Shown: in pieces, positions 16,599-24,303 of the stretch | Layout: every line of letters begins with the position of its first letter | Numbering within the stretch: position 1 is the first letter of the stretch | Source: Acholeplasmatales bacterium | Lineage (GTDB): Bacteria > Bacillota_I > Bacilli_A > Acholeplasmatales > Anaeroplasmataceae | Reading direction: 5' to 3' | Assembly: GCA_017454375.1 (NCBI GenBank) | Contig: JAFTDB010000002.1 | Coordinates: 1-46,209, forward strand | Length of the DNA: 46,209 bases | Made by a program: the position numbers and the translations under genes | The notes under the pieces: generated by a model | Databases searched by the model: none | Seen by the model: only the letters and a program-made list of their open reading frames with translations | Told to the model about the DNA's origin: nothing

Positions 16599-17559
16599 AG
16601 AAATTGAATTAAAAAACAATTTCATATTAGCCCCAATGGCTGGCATCACTAATGAAGCATTTAGAGTCATCTGTACAAAGATGGGTGCTGGACTTGTCGT
16701 TGCGGAAATGGTCAATGATAAGGCAATAGGATTTAAGAATAAAAGAACCTTAAATATGATTAAGGTTAATGAATGTGAGCATCCTATCTCTATGCAGGTA
16801 TTTGGCCATGATTTAGAATCAATGGTAGAGGCTGCCAAATATATCGATAAATATAGCGATTGTGATATTATCGATATCAATATGGGCTGTCCAGTTAATA
16901 AGGTTGCCAAGAAGAATGAGGCAGGAGCTGCCTTACTTAAGGATCCTAACATGGTTTATGAAATCACAAAGGCCATTGTTGATAATGTAAAAAAACCAGT
17001 CACTGTTAAGATGAGACTTGGCTGGGATGAAGAATCAATCAACTGTGTTGAGAATGCAAAAATGGTTGAAAAGGCTGGTGCTAGTGCCATAACACTTCAT
17101 GCTAGAACTAGAGCACAATTCTATAGTGGCCATGCTGATTGGGGTTGGATTAAGAAGGTAAAAGAAGCAGTCTCAATTCCAGTAATTGGTAATGGTGATA
17201 TCACAAATGTAGATGAAGCTAAGAAAATGTTTGAAGAAACAGGCTGTGATGGTATCGCACTTGCTCGTGGTACACTTGGTAATCCATTTATATTTAGAGA
17301 ATTAAATGCTTTCTTTAATGAAGGTATTAGACTCCCAAGACCTACAAATAAAGAAGTATTTGATACTATCTTATGGCATTATAATTTACTTCTTGATTTA
17401 AAGGGTGAGCATATCGCAATGCTAGAGATGCGTTCACAGGTTGCATATTACCTAAAGGGTATGCCTGGTTCATCTAAGATAAAAGATATGTGTAATAAAC
17501 AAACAAACTTTAATGATGTTATTAATATATTAAAGGATTATTTAAAAATAGGAGAATAA
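16588..17559 (+). CDS. dus: tRNA-dihydrouridine synthase
   Basis: A 323-residue flavoprotein of the Dus family. The FMN barrel opens with [41 protein letters not shown] (with the active-site region [11 protein letters not shown]) and [11 protein letters not shown] follow in the order of DusB-type enzymes. It reduces uridines in the tRNA D-loop with NADPH. ATG 16588 is chosen because family members start just before MKIREIEL; a GTG at 16579 is an alternative. It overlaps the membrane protein gene by 11 bases and ends at the terminator at 17561. Confidence 0.95.
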   Translation: MKIREIELKNNFILAPMAGITNEAFRVICTKMGAGLVVAEMVNDKAIGFKNKRTLNMIKVNECEHPISMQVFGHDLESMVEAAKYIDKYSDCDIIDINMGCPVNKVAKKNEAGAALLKDPNMVYEITKAIVDNVKKPVTVKMRLGWDEESINCVENAKMVEKAGASAITLHARTRAQFYSGHADWGWIKKVKEAVSIPVIGNGDITNVDEAKKMFEETGCDGIALARGTLGNPFIFRELNAFFNEGIRLPRPTNKEVFDTILWHYNLLLDLKGEHIAMLEMRSQVAYYLKGMPGSSKIKDMCNKQTNFNDVINILKDYLKIGE

Positions 17560-17560
17560 A

Positions 17561-17596
17561 ACAAAAAGCGATTCAAAACCGAATCGCTTTTGTTTT
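17561..17596. terminator. Bidirectional terminator
   Basis: AAAAGCGATTC and GAATCGCTTTT pair around AAAACC (loop 17575-17580), with A-run and T-run on the two sides. It serves the converging dus and HD-GYP operons. Confidence 0.92.
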
Positions 17597-17598
17597 AT

Positions 17599-18930
17599 CT
17601 AAAATGGGCTATCCTCATCATCAATAACATCTGTTGAATCATCATGGTCATTGAAAAAGCTATGTAATTCCTCATCTTGAATTAATGCTTCATAACGTTT
17701 CTTCATGTTATTGAATTGATTTACAATTAGATTCTCACTATCTTTTGCCTTAGCCATGATTTCATCATAATGATCAATGAAGTGGTTAACAATTCTAGAA
17801 TCGATCTTTCCAGCATCTGCCCACTCCTCTAGAATATCCATAATCTCTTCATCAGAGAATGCTGATTTGTAGCTACGCTTACAATATAGTGCTGATGCTA
17901 CATCGGCTACCATTAATATCTTATCACCAATAGACAAGTCGATTGCGAATAAGCCTTGTGGATAACCAGTACCATCTAATCTTTCATGGTGGTTGCTGGC
18001 AATCTTGATAACATCATCAGAGAAGCTGTTTTGTAATATCTCTTTTGTATATACTACATGCTTAGCCATAATTTCTTTAGCTTCACCCTCAAGCTTACCA
18101 GGATAACATAAGATATCTCTTGGAATTCTTAGCTTACCGATATCATGAACCAAACCAGCAAGATAAATCTTTTCTACCATACTTTGTGGTAGTCTTGATA
18201 ATATCGCAAGCTCCTTAGCTATTTCAGCAGTAGTAACTGTATGAGCTAATGTCTCATTATTGTGGAATTCAAATGAGAAGTTAGTCATATAGATAAATGA
18301 TAATAAATCTTCATCAGTAAATGGTAATTTAGAAATAAAGCCTGTAGTTTCATATAAATATAAATTAGATTTACTATTTAATGTTTCTAATACCTTAGGT
18401 TCCTTCTTTAAGAATCTAGTTAGCTTTCTAACCTGTTCAGGATTGAAATGAGAATTCATATCATTCTTTAATAAATCAATCATTTGATCTAATGTATATT
18501 CTTGATAATTATACATTACTAATTGATTTATTAATGTGATAAGTAAACCATAATAATATGCAAAATATGTAGGATCATCCTTATCTACCTTATCCTCAAT
18601 CCACATTGCTTTGTAGAATAGAAGAGGTCTTGCTGCATCACCAAGTGGTGAACAATAACGCAAGAATGCATAAGTAGAAGCGGCTGCATATGCATGATTA
18701 TCACGAGGCACTGATTTATCTAGATAGAATGTGCCAATATCCTTTAAAAAGCATGTCAAAACTAGTTTAGAAGTTTTCTCATCCATTAGCTCATAATGCT
18801 CTAAATATCTTTTCATAATGAATGCACATTTAATAGAGCTATCTACATAAGTGCTATCAATTTCTTGTAGTACCTTTCTAAGATATTTAATAATTGTATT
18901 GGCATCGTAATTTTTTAAATAAGATTCCAT
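17599..18930 (-). CDS. HD-GYP phosphodiesterase with degenerate N-terminal HD
   Basis: A 443-residue soluble protein. The C-terminal HD-GYP domain (about 225-390) has HDIGK at 262-266, the IPRDILCYPGKL segment, HHERLDGTGYP at 314-324 and VADVASAL: the full c-di-GMP phosphodiesterase signature. The N-terminal half looks like a second, degenerate HD unit: LKDIGTFYLDKSVP, HAYAAASTYAFLRYC and PLLFYK echo the same order but lack the HD pair and GYP. The tail is acidic. It lies 12 bases downstream of cardiolipin synthase in a leftward operon. It probably cleaves c-di-GMP made by the GGDEF protein at 7660. Confidence 0.9.
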   Translation of the reverse strand: MESYLKNYDANTIIKYLRKVLQEIDSTYVDSSIKCAFIMKRYLEHYELMDEKTSKLVLTCFLKDIGTFYLDKSVPRDNHAYAAASTYAFLRYCSPLGDAARPLLFYKAMWIEDKVDKDDPTYFAYYYGLLITLINQLVMYNYQEYTLDQMIDLLKNDMNSHFNPEQVRKLTRFLKKEPKVLETLNSKSNLYLYETTGFISKLPFTDEDLLSFIYMTNFSFEFHNNETLAHTVTTAEIAKELAILSRLPQSMVEKIYLAGLVHDIGKLRIPRDILCYPGKLEGEAKEIMAKHVVYTKEILQNSFSDDVIKIASNHHERLDGTGYPQGLFAIDLSIGDKILMVADVASALYCKRSYKSAFSDEEIMDILEEWADAGKIDSRIVNHFIDHYDEIMAKAKDSENLIVNQFNNMKKRYEALIQDEELHSFFNDHDDSTDVIDDEDSPF

Positions 18931-18942
18931 AATTTATACCTC

Positions 18943-20502
18943 CTAAAAGAATGGTGCAATCATATTTAGTATGAAGGCAATAAGCCATTGATAAATTGGC
19001 CTATGCTCCCATTCCTCTTTACTAACTTCTTTAGATTTATTTAATGCATCAATGAAATCATCATGCATTTCTTCAACAGCTTTATCTTTAATAATTAATG
19101 CTCCACATTCATAATGCAAAAACATACTACGGTAATCCATATTAACAGTTCCAACAAAGGCATATTTATCATCGATGATAATATTCTTCGCATGATTGAA
19201 GCCTGGTGTATATTCATATATTTTAACGCCAGCCTTAAGTAGCTTTTTATAATGAGCTCTACTCATATAATAAACTGCCTTTTTATCAGGAATGCCTGGA
19301 ACTAGGATTCTAACATCTACACCATTTTCAGCCTTTAATGCCATTAGTGATATCATCGCGTCATCGATGATTAAATATGGTGTAGAAACATATGCATATT
19401 TTTGAGCGTGCATAATTAGATTAAAAAATGTTTTATATGCTACATCATTTGGTACGGTAGGACCATCACCAAAGCCTACAACATAATTATCATTATATAT
19501 TGTATATTCATCTGCAACCTCTAAGTTGCCTTTGATTATTTGATCAGTTGAGATATACCACATTTCAACGAATAAGTCGATAAATGTTAAGGCGATATCT
19601 CCTTCAAATCTACAGGCATTATCACGCCAATGTCCAAAGCGTTCAGTGTTGTGGATATATTCATCGGCTAGATTGTCTCCACCAGTGTATGTAACAATAC
19701 CATCTATACAACAAATCTTTCTGTGGTCACGATAGTTAATTAATGGGTTAAAGTTAAAGGTTAATGGTGAAAAGTTATTAACAACTAAATTAGGTATAGC
19801 ACTTAATTTAGTTGAGATACTCTTTGAAAGAAGTAGCTTAGAGCCTACATCATCAAATAGGATATAAATCTTTACTCCCTCATTACCTTTTTCCTTTAAT
19901 ATTTCATATATTTCATCAAAGCATTTCCCATGGTTGATGATGAAATATTCCATCAATATAAATTTCTTAGCCTTCTTTAAATCCTCTAGCATTGCCTGAT
20001 GCTTTTTCAAGGCATCATTATAAAATGTTACCTTGTTGCCTTTATAAAGTGGGGCATATGTTTGAGTTTGAATGTTATGGACAATCATATTAGCTACCTG
20101 ATCTTCAGGTATTAATACATCTTGTGGGATGCTTGTCTTATTTAAGGCATCACTAATCTTTTTTTGTTTCCTATTTGAATGTGCTCTAGACATTGCGTTA
20201 AGAGTGTATAGTGTACAAAATGGAATAGGAGCAAGCAGAATAAGTATTGCCCAAGTGATTTTATAATTAGTAGAAATTGGCCTAGCGATAATTGCTAGAA
20301 TATAGATTAAACCAACTAGTAAGCTTAAAAGATATATGACACCAAGCATACCTTGGTAGACATTTGAAGTTAATGTTGCATAAAAATAAAAGAAGGCAAC
20401 AATTAAACCTGCTTGAATTGAAAAAAGTATTAATGAAATTAGGATTGCTATAAGCTTTTTCCAAAGTGGAACGTTACGGCGTTCATTAATAGTCTTAACC
20501 AT
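18943..20502 (-). CDS. cls: Cardiolipin synthase (phospholipase D family)
   Basis: A 519-residue protein with three N-terminal membrane segments (about 15-40, 50-72, 83-103) and two PLD motifs: HRKICCID with His260 (followed by GGDNLADEY) and HAKNIIIDD with His437 (followed by GTVNMDYRS). It joins two phosphatidylglycerols to cardiolipin plus glycerol at the membrane. AAGGAGT is the ribosome binding site; an AU-only hairpin in the leader reaches into it. First gene of a two-gene operon with the HD-GYP protein. Confidence 0.96.
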   Translation of the reverse strand: MVKTINERRNVPLWKKLIAILISLILFSIQAGLIVAFFYFYATLTSNVYQGMLGVIYLLSLLVGLIYILAIIARPISTNYKITWAILILLAPIPFCTLYTLNAMSRAHSNRKQKKISDALNKTSIPQDVLIPEDQVANMIVHNIQTQTYAPLYKGNKVTFYNDALKKHQAMLEDLKKAKKFILMEYFIINHGKCFDEIYEILKEKGNEGVKIYILFDDVGSKLLLSKSISTKLSAIPNLVVNNFSPLTFNFNPLINYRDHRKICCIDGIVTYTGGDNLADEYIHNTERFGHWRDNACRFEGDIALTFIDLFVEMWYISTDQIIKGNLEVADEYTIYNDNYVVGFGDGPTVPNDVAYKTFFNLIMHAQKYAYVSTPYLIIDDAMISLMALKAENGVDVRILVPGIPDKKAVYYMSRAHYKKLLKAGVKIYEYTPGFNHAKNIIIDDKYAFVGTVNMDYRSMFLHYECGALIIKDKAVEEMHDDFIDALNKSKEVSKEEWEHRPIYQWLIAFILNMIAPFF

Positions 20503-20511
20503 GCTGACTCC

Positions 20512-20541
20512 TTATAATAATAACATCTTTTATTATTATAA
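20512..20541 (-). promoter_or_regulatory. AU-rich hairpin next to cls ribosome binding site
   Basis: TTATAATAATAA (20512-20523) and TTATTATTATAA (20530-20541) are perfect 12-bp arms around 6 bases in the cls leader. On the minus strand one arm touches the first bases of AAGGAGT (complement of 20507-20513). All pairs are A-U, so the structure would melt easily. Confidence 0.45.
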
Positions 20542-20602
20542 ATCAAAAATATGACAAAATCATCAATTATTGATTAAAGAGTTTATTTTTCCATTATTTT
20601 TG

Positions 20603-20631
20603 TTGATTTTTATAAATATAAAAACTATAAT
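20603..20631 (+). promoter_or_regulatory. Promoter of LRAT-domain gene
   Basis: TTGATT (20603-20608), 17 bases, TATAAT (20626-20631). Predicted transcription start is near 20638, which fixes the translation start at 20656 rather than at an in-frame TTG at 20638. Confidence 0.75.
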
Positions 20632-20655
20632 AGTCAATTGGCGAGGTACTTTGGT

Positions 20656-21054
20656 ATGTGGGTTAATAAAAAACCTGAGTACGGAGATCAAATAAGAGTT
20701 AATCGTGGGTTCTATTATCACCATGGAATTTATGAATCAGATGATGCAGTTTATCATTTCGCCTCTCCTATGGGAAGTGAAATATCACCTGAAACAGCAG
20801 TGGTGCATAAGACAACTTTGGAAAACTTCTTGAAAGGTTCTCCTGTAGAGGTTAGAGAATATACAAATGAAGAATTATTAAATAAAAGAAAGCCAGAAGA
20901 AATAATTGATTATGCTAAAGCACATATTGGAGAAAAGGGCTATAACCTTGTATCCAATAATTGTGAACATTTTTCTAATCGTTGTGCCTTTGGCAAATCA
21001 GATAGTGATCAAGTCAAAAACGTATTAAATTTTTTGTTTGGAGGTGGATTCTAG
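20656..21054 (+). CDS. LRAT/NC-domain (NlpC/P60 fold) protein
   Basis: A 132-residue protein of the LRAT/H-NC superfamily: YGDQIRVNRGFYYHHGIYES carries the catalytic His and LVSNNCEHFSNRC the catalytic Cys (NCEHF) of this circularly permuted NlpC/P60 fold. Eukaryotic relatives are acyltransferases or phospholipases; the role of bacterial stand-alone forms is unknown. The start is ATG 20656 with GGCGAGG upstream. First gene of an operon; its TAG overlaps the GTG of the ROK kinase by one base. Confidence 0.82.
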   Translation: MWVNKKPEYGDQIRVNRGFYYHHGIYESDDAVYHFASPMGSEISPETAVVHKTTLENFLKGSPVEVREYTNEELLNKRKPEEIIDYAKAHIGEKGYNLVSNNCEHFSNRCAFGKSDSDQVKNVLNFLFGGGF

Positions 21055-21938
21055 TGCGTGTTGGTGTTGATGTTGGTGGAACAACTGTAAAAATTGGATT
21101 TATTGATAAGGGTGAATTTGTTCACACATATGCGATAAAGACTACAAAGACTGATTTATTCGATAATATTTGTAAGAGTATTAAAGAATATGCAGAAGAA
21201 AATAACATTACAATTGAAGGTATAGGCTTCGGTATGCCAGGTCATGTTGGTAACAATTATATTGATAGATTACCTAACATTGGTTTAGCTGATTTCAATA
21301 TTGAAGCACATGTTAAAAAATATTTTCCAAATGTAATTATTAAAAGTACAAATGATGCGAATGCCGCAGCACTTGGTGAATATCTAAATGAGCATAAATA
21401 TAATTCAGCTTATATGATTACACTTGGTACTGGTGTTGGTGGTGGCTACATTGTTGATGGTAAGGTAGTAGAAGGATTCAACAACAATACAGGTGAGATT
21501 GGTCATATGGTAATTGATTTTGAACATAACTACAAATGCTCATGTGGATTATCAGGTTGTCTTGAAACTGTGTCTTCAGCAACTGGTCTTGTAAGGCTTG
21601 CATATGAATACAAAAACAAATTCAAATCAAATATTGATTTCGATAATATCACTGCTAAAGAGGTATGTGATAAGGCTAAGGAAGGCGATGAGCTTGCATG
21701 CCGTGTTGTAGATTTTGCAATGGACAAGCTAGCACTAGCTATTTCCTATGTTGTATTAACAGTTAACCCTGAGGTTATTATCCTTGGTGGTGGTGTTGCA
21801 GATGCTGGTGATTTCTTAATTGATATCATTCAAAAGAAATATCAACAATATGCGCATTATGCTGTAACAAATTTAAATATTATTCATGCTAAATTAGGCA
21901 ATAAGGCAGGAATGTTAGGCGCTGCATATCTATGGTAA
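21054..21938 (+). CDS. ROK-family sugar kinase (glucokinase-like)
   Basis: A 294-residue ROK protein. ATP-binding VGVDVGGTTVKIGFI at the N-terminus, catalytic Asp in NDANAAALGEY, LGTGVGGGYIVDG, and the ROK zinc motif CSCGLSGCLET are all present. There is no N-terminal HTH, so it is a kinase rather than a repressor. The likely reaction is phosphorylation of glucose or a related hexose with ATP. The start is GTG, overlapping the preceding TAG; GGAGGTGG lies upstream. The next gene overlaps its 3' end by 7 bases. Confidence 0.92.
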   Translation: MRVGVDVGGTTVKIGFIDKGEFVHTYAIKTTKTDLFDNICKSIKEYAEENNITIEGIGFGMPGHVGNNYIDRLPNIGLADFNIEAHVKKYFPNVIIKSTNDANAAALGEYLNEHKYNSAYMITLGTGVGGGYIVDGKVVEGFNNNTGEIGHMVIDFEHNYKCSCGLSGCLETVSSATGLVRLAYEYKNKFKSNIDFDNITAKEVCDKAKEGDELACRVVDFAMDKLALAISYVVLTVNPEVIILGGGVADAGDFLIDIIQKKYQQYAHYAVTNLNIIHAKLGNKAGMLGAAYLW

Positions 21939-22624
21939 GAGGAAATTTTTTATGTAAGGTTTATAAACCTGAAATAATGTTCTGTCCAAAATGCGGAACT
22001 AAATTTAGATACGCTTTTACCACATCAAATAAGGTAGTGCAGTTCTCAACAGGTCAGCATAGAAAGATTAAAAATCTAGCTTACCGTTGTCCTAACTGCT
22101 TAGATGGACACATCTATGTATCCAATACTGCTAACAAGCTAGCATTTAAAGGATATAGCTATTCTTCAAAGGTTGTATGTATGATTGATTATTACAAGAC
22201 TCAACATTACAGCCGTGAAAAAATTTGTGAACAATTTGAAAATAGAGGAATAGAAATATCAGATCGTAACATCGATATTATTTATAAGATGTTCTTATCT
22301 CATTATGATTCAAATTATGATGAGATAATTAAAGCATCATATAAACAAATGGAAGAAGATTATGGTGAAATAAGAGTATCAGTTGATTGTATTGTTATCA
22401 ACGAAGTATCTTATATCATTTTCTATAATTTCTTCACATGCGATATGTTAGCAATTTGGAAATTCTATAGTGAAGATGAAATTGAAGATATGTTAAGAAA
22501 ATATATCAATTCAGATTACAACATCACTATGATAATTACAGTTCGTCCTGGTAGAAAGCTATACAATATATTAAAAAGATTTACCCCTAAAGATGTAAAA
22601 TTTATTGCCTATGAAAAATTCTAA
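21932..22624 (+). CDS. Zinc-ribbon/HTH protein, transposase-like, no DDE triad
   Basis: A 230-residue protein. A zinc ribbon (FCPKCGTKF at about 17-25 and YRCPNC at about 51-56) is followed by an HTH-like segment (HYSREKICEQFENRGIEISD, then RNIDIIY). The last 80 residues resemble the start of an RNase H-fold transposase core (GEIRVSVDCIVINEVSYIIF, then LAIWKFYSEDEI). Where DDE enzymes have a second Asp (ITDG-type), it reads ITVRPGRKLY, and the protein ends soon after. So it looks like a truncated, catalytically dead transposase relative kept within an operon. The start is uncertain: ATG 21932 overlaps the kinase gene, ATG 21977 is the alternative. I cannot name a family with certainty. Confidence 0.6.
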   Translation: MVRGNFLCKVYKPEIMFCPKCGTKFRYAFTTSNKVVQFSTGQHRKIKNLAYRCPNCLDGHIYVSNTANKLAFKGYSYSSKVVCMIDYYKTQHYSREKICEQFENRGIEISDRNIDIIYKMFLSHYDSNYDEIIKASYKQMEEDYGEIRVSVDCIVINEVSYIIFYNFFTCDMLAIWKFYSEDEIEDMLRKYINSDYNITMIITVRPGRKLYNILKRFTPKDVKFIAYEKF

Positions 22625-22638
22625 TTAGAGGTGGAATT

Positions 22639-23658
22639 ATGATATACAGTTTTAGAAATGATTATTCTAGTATTGCTCATAAGGACATATTGAATAGATT
22701 AGTAGAGCTAAGCGAAAATCAATATGTTGGCTATGGTGAAGATGAGCACACTAAAAATGCAGTAAAATTAATTCAACAAAAAATTGGTGCAAAATCAGAT
22801 GTGTTTTTCCTAACTGGTGGTACAGCAACTAATAAAATCTTTATTGGAGCAGTATTAAAAAGATTCGAAGCTGTTATATCAGCAGATACAGGCCATATCA
22901 ATGTCCATGAGACTGGCGCAATTGAAGCTAATGGTAACAAGGTTCTAACCATTAAAAATGTTAATGGTAAGATTACATCAGAAGGTATAAAGGACATTGT
23001 AAACAAACACCCTGATTATCATATGGTAAAGCCTAGAATGGTTTACATATCAAATACTACCGAGGTTGGTAGTGTTTATACTAAAAAAGAATTAGTAGAA
23101 ATAAAAAAGTGTTGTGATGAGCTTGGACTATATCTATATATAGATGGTGCTCGTTTGGCATCAGCTCTAGCCGCATCTGATTTAACACTAAATGATTATG
23201 CAACACTTTGTGATGCATTCTATATTGGTGGCACTAAAAATGGTGCCCCATTTGGTGAAGCCTTAGTTATTAATAATAAGGAATTATCTAAAGACTTCTT
23301 ATATGTAATAAAGAATATGGGTGGAATGCTAGCTAAGGGCTACGTTCCAGCAATCTCATTTGAGGTACTATTTGAGGGTGATTTATATCTTCAAATAGGA
23401 AAAGAAGAAAATGATGCTGCAAATTATTTAACAGATGAGCTTAAGAAGCTTGGCGTTAAATTCTATTCTGATAGCACAACTAATCAAGTATTTATTATAT
23501 TAAAAAATGAAATCATTGATGAATTACTTAGGGATTTTGATTTTGAAATCTGGACAACTCTAAATGATAATGAAAAAGTTATTAGATTAGTAACATCTTT
23601 TACAACTAAAAAATTTCATATAAATGCGTTTTTAGAAAAAATTAAACGATATTTTTAA
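22639..23658 (+). CDS. ltaE: Low-specificity threonine aldolase
   Basis: A 339-residue PLP enzyme of the beta-eliminating lyase/threonine aldolase family. FRNDYSSIAHKDILNRL, YGEDEHTKNAVKL, FFLTGGTATN and HINVHETGAIEANGNKVLTI match the family, and GGTKNGAPFGEALVI carries the PLP lysine. It splits threonine or allo-threonine to glycine and acetaldehyde. AGAGGTGG precedes the ATG. Last gene of the LRAT-ROK-zinc ribbon run. The Lrp/AsnC regulator just downstream could control amino acid use in this neighbourhood (inference). Confidence 0.93.
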   Translation: MIYSFRNDYSSIAHKDILNRLVELSENQYVGYGEDEHTKNAVKLIQQKIGAKSDVFFLTGGTATNKIFIGAVLKRFEAVISADTGHINVHETGAIEANGNKVLTIKNVNGKITSEGIKDIVNKHPDYHMVKPRMVYISNTTEVGSVYTKKELVEIKKCCDELGLYLYIDGARLASALAASDLTLNDYATLCDAFYIGGTKNGAPFGEALVINNKELSKDFLYVIKNMGGMLAKGYVPAISFEVLFEGDLYLQIGKEENDAANYLTDELKKLGVKFYSDSTTNQVFIILKNEIIDELLRDFDFEIWTTLNDNEKVIRLVTSFTTKKFHINAFLEKIKRYF

Positions 23659-23707
23659 CAATTTTTAAAATTTTATACAAAAAATAAAAATATTTATCGA
23701 ATTTTGT

Positions 23708-23736
23708 TTGACTTTAATGACCCAAAGTGATACAAT
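23708..23736 (+). promoter_or_regulatory. Promoter of Lrp/AsnC regulator
   Basis: TTGACT (23708-23713), 17 bases, TACAAT (23731-23736): strong sigma-A type promoter. The transcript would start near 23743, just before the leader hairpin. Confidence 0.8.
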
Positions 23737-23746
23737 ATCGCTAATT

Positions 23747-23767
23747 AGCCATAACTATGGCTTTTTT
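23747..23767 (+). terminator. Terminator-like leader hairpin before Lrp/AsnC gene
   Basis: AGCCAT (23747-23752) and ATGGCT (23757-23762) pair around four bases and run into six Ts, directly followed by the GGAGTG ribosome binding site. It lies between promoter and gene, so it is either an attenuator or an operator palindrome. Confidence 0.5.
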
Positions 23768-23779
23768 GGAGTGATTAGT

Positions 23780-24247
23780 ATGAATGTAACATTTGATAAA
23801 TATGACAAAATGATAATTAAATATCTACAAGAGGATGCATCAATATCCAACAAGGATTTGGCAACTAAAATTGGCCTTGCCCCATCTTCTTGCTTACTAC
23901 GTGTCAAGAACCTACAAAAGAGTGGCATCATCAAAGGACTTGCTGCTATAGTAGATGAAAAACAATTAGGATTTGAGATTACCTGTTACGCCCAGGTTAC
24001 AATGTCTCCCTTCACAAGAGAGAGTGCTGCTAACTTCGTTGAGGTAGTTAATAAGATTCCTGAGGTTATTGAATGTTATACAATAACAGGTGAAGCAGCC
24101 TTCCTAATGAAGATTGTTGCGAAGGACTTTCAATATTATCGTAATTTCGTTTTTGACAAATTGCTTTCTGTTCCTGGTGTATCAAATATCGATACTAAGA
24201 TCGTTATTTCAACAGAAAAGAAATCAAGCGTCGTAGTTCCAGATTAA
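23780..24247 (+). CDS. Lrp/AsnC-family transcription regulator
   Basis: A 155-residue protein: N-terminal winged HTH (YDKMIIKYLQEDASISNKDL, then APSSCLLRVKNLQKSGIIKG) and C-terminal RAM/AsnC effector domain (YAQVTMSPFTRESAANFVEV, then VIECYTITGEAAFLMKIVAK). The family senses amino acids and forms octamers. The start is ATG 23780, seven bases after GGAGTG; an upstream frame extension overlaps the promoter and is not coding. Its own leader hairpin and the one before the ABC genes share an AGCCA/TGGCT core, which could be its binding site or attenuators. Confidence 0.92.
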   Translation: MNVTFDKYDKMIIKYLQEDASISNKDLATKIGLAPSSCLLRVKNLQKSGIIKGLAAIVDEKQLGFEITCYAQVTMSPFTRESAANFVEVVNKIPEVIECYTITGEAAFLMKIVAKDFQYYRNFVFDKLLSVPGVSNIDTKIVISTEKKSSVVVPD

Positions 24248-24263
24248 TAAAAAATTGATGATT

Positions 24264-24287
24264 AAGAGCCAATGGCTCTTTTTCTTT
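24264..24287 (+). terminator. Terminator between regulator and ABC exporter operon
   Basis: AAGAGCC (24264-24270) pairs with GGCTCTT (24274-24280), 3-base loop, then TTTCTTTT. Only 23 bases separate it from the ABC start and no promoter fits there, so the ABC operon may depend on read-through. Confidence 0.8.
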
Positions 24288-24303
24288 TGAATAAGGAGGA
24301 AAT

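Noticed and set aside
20638..20655. TTG start for the LRAT-domain gene
   Set aside because: It coincides with the predicted transcription start from the promoter at 20603-20631; ATG 20656 has a ribosome binding site.
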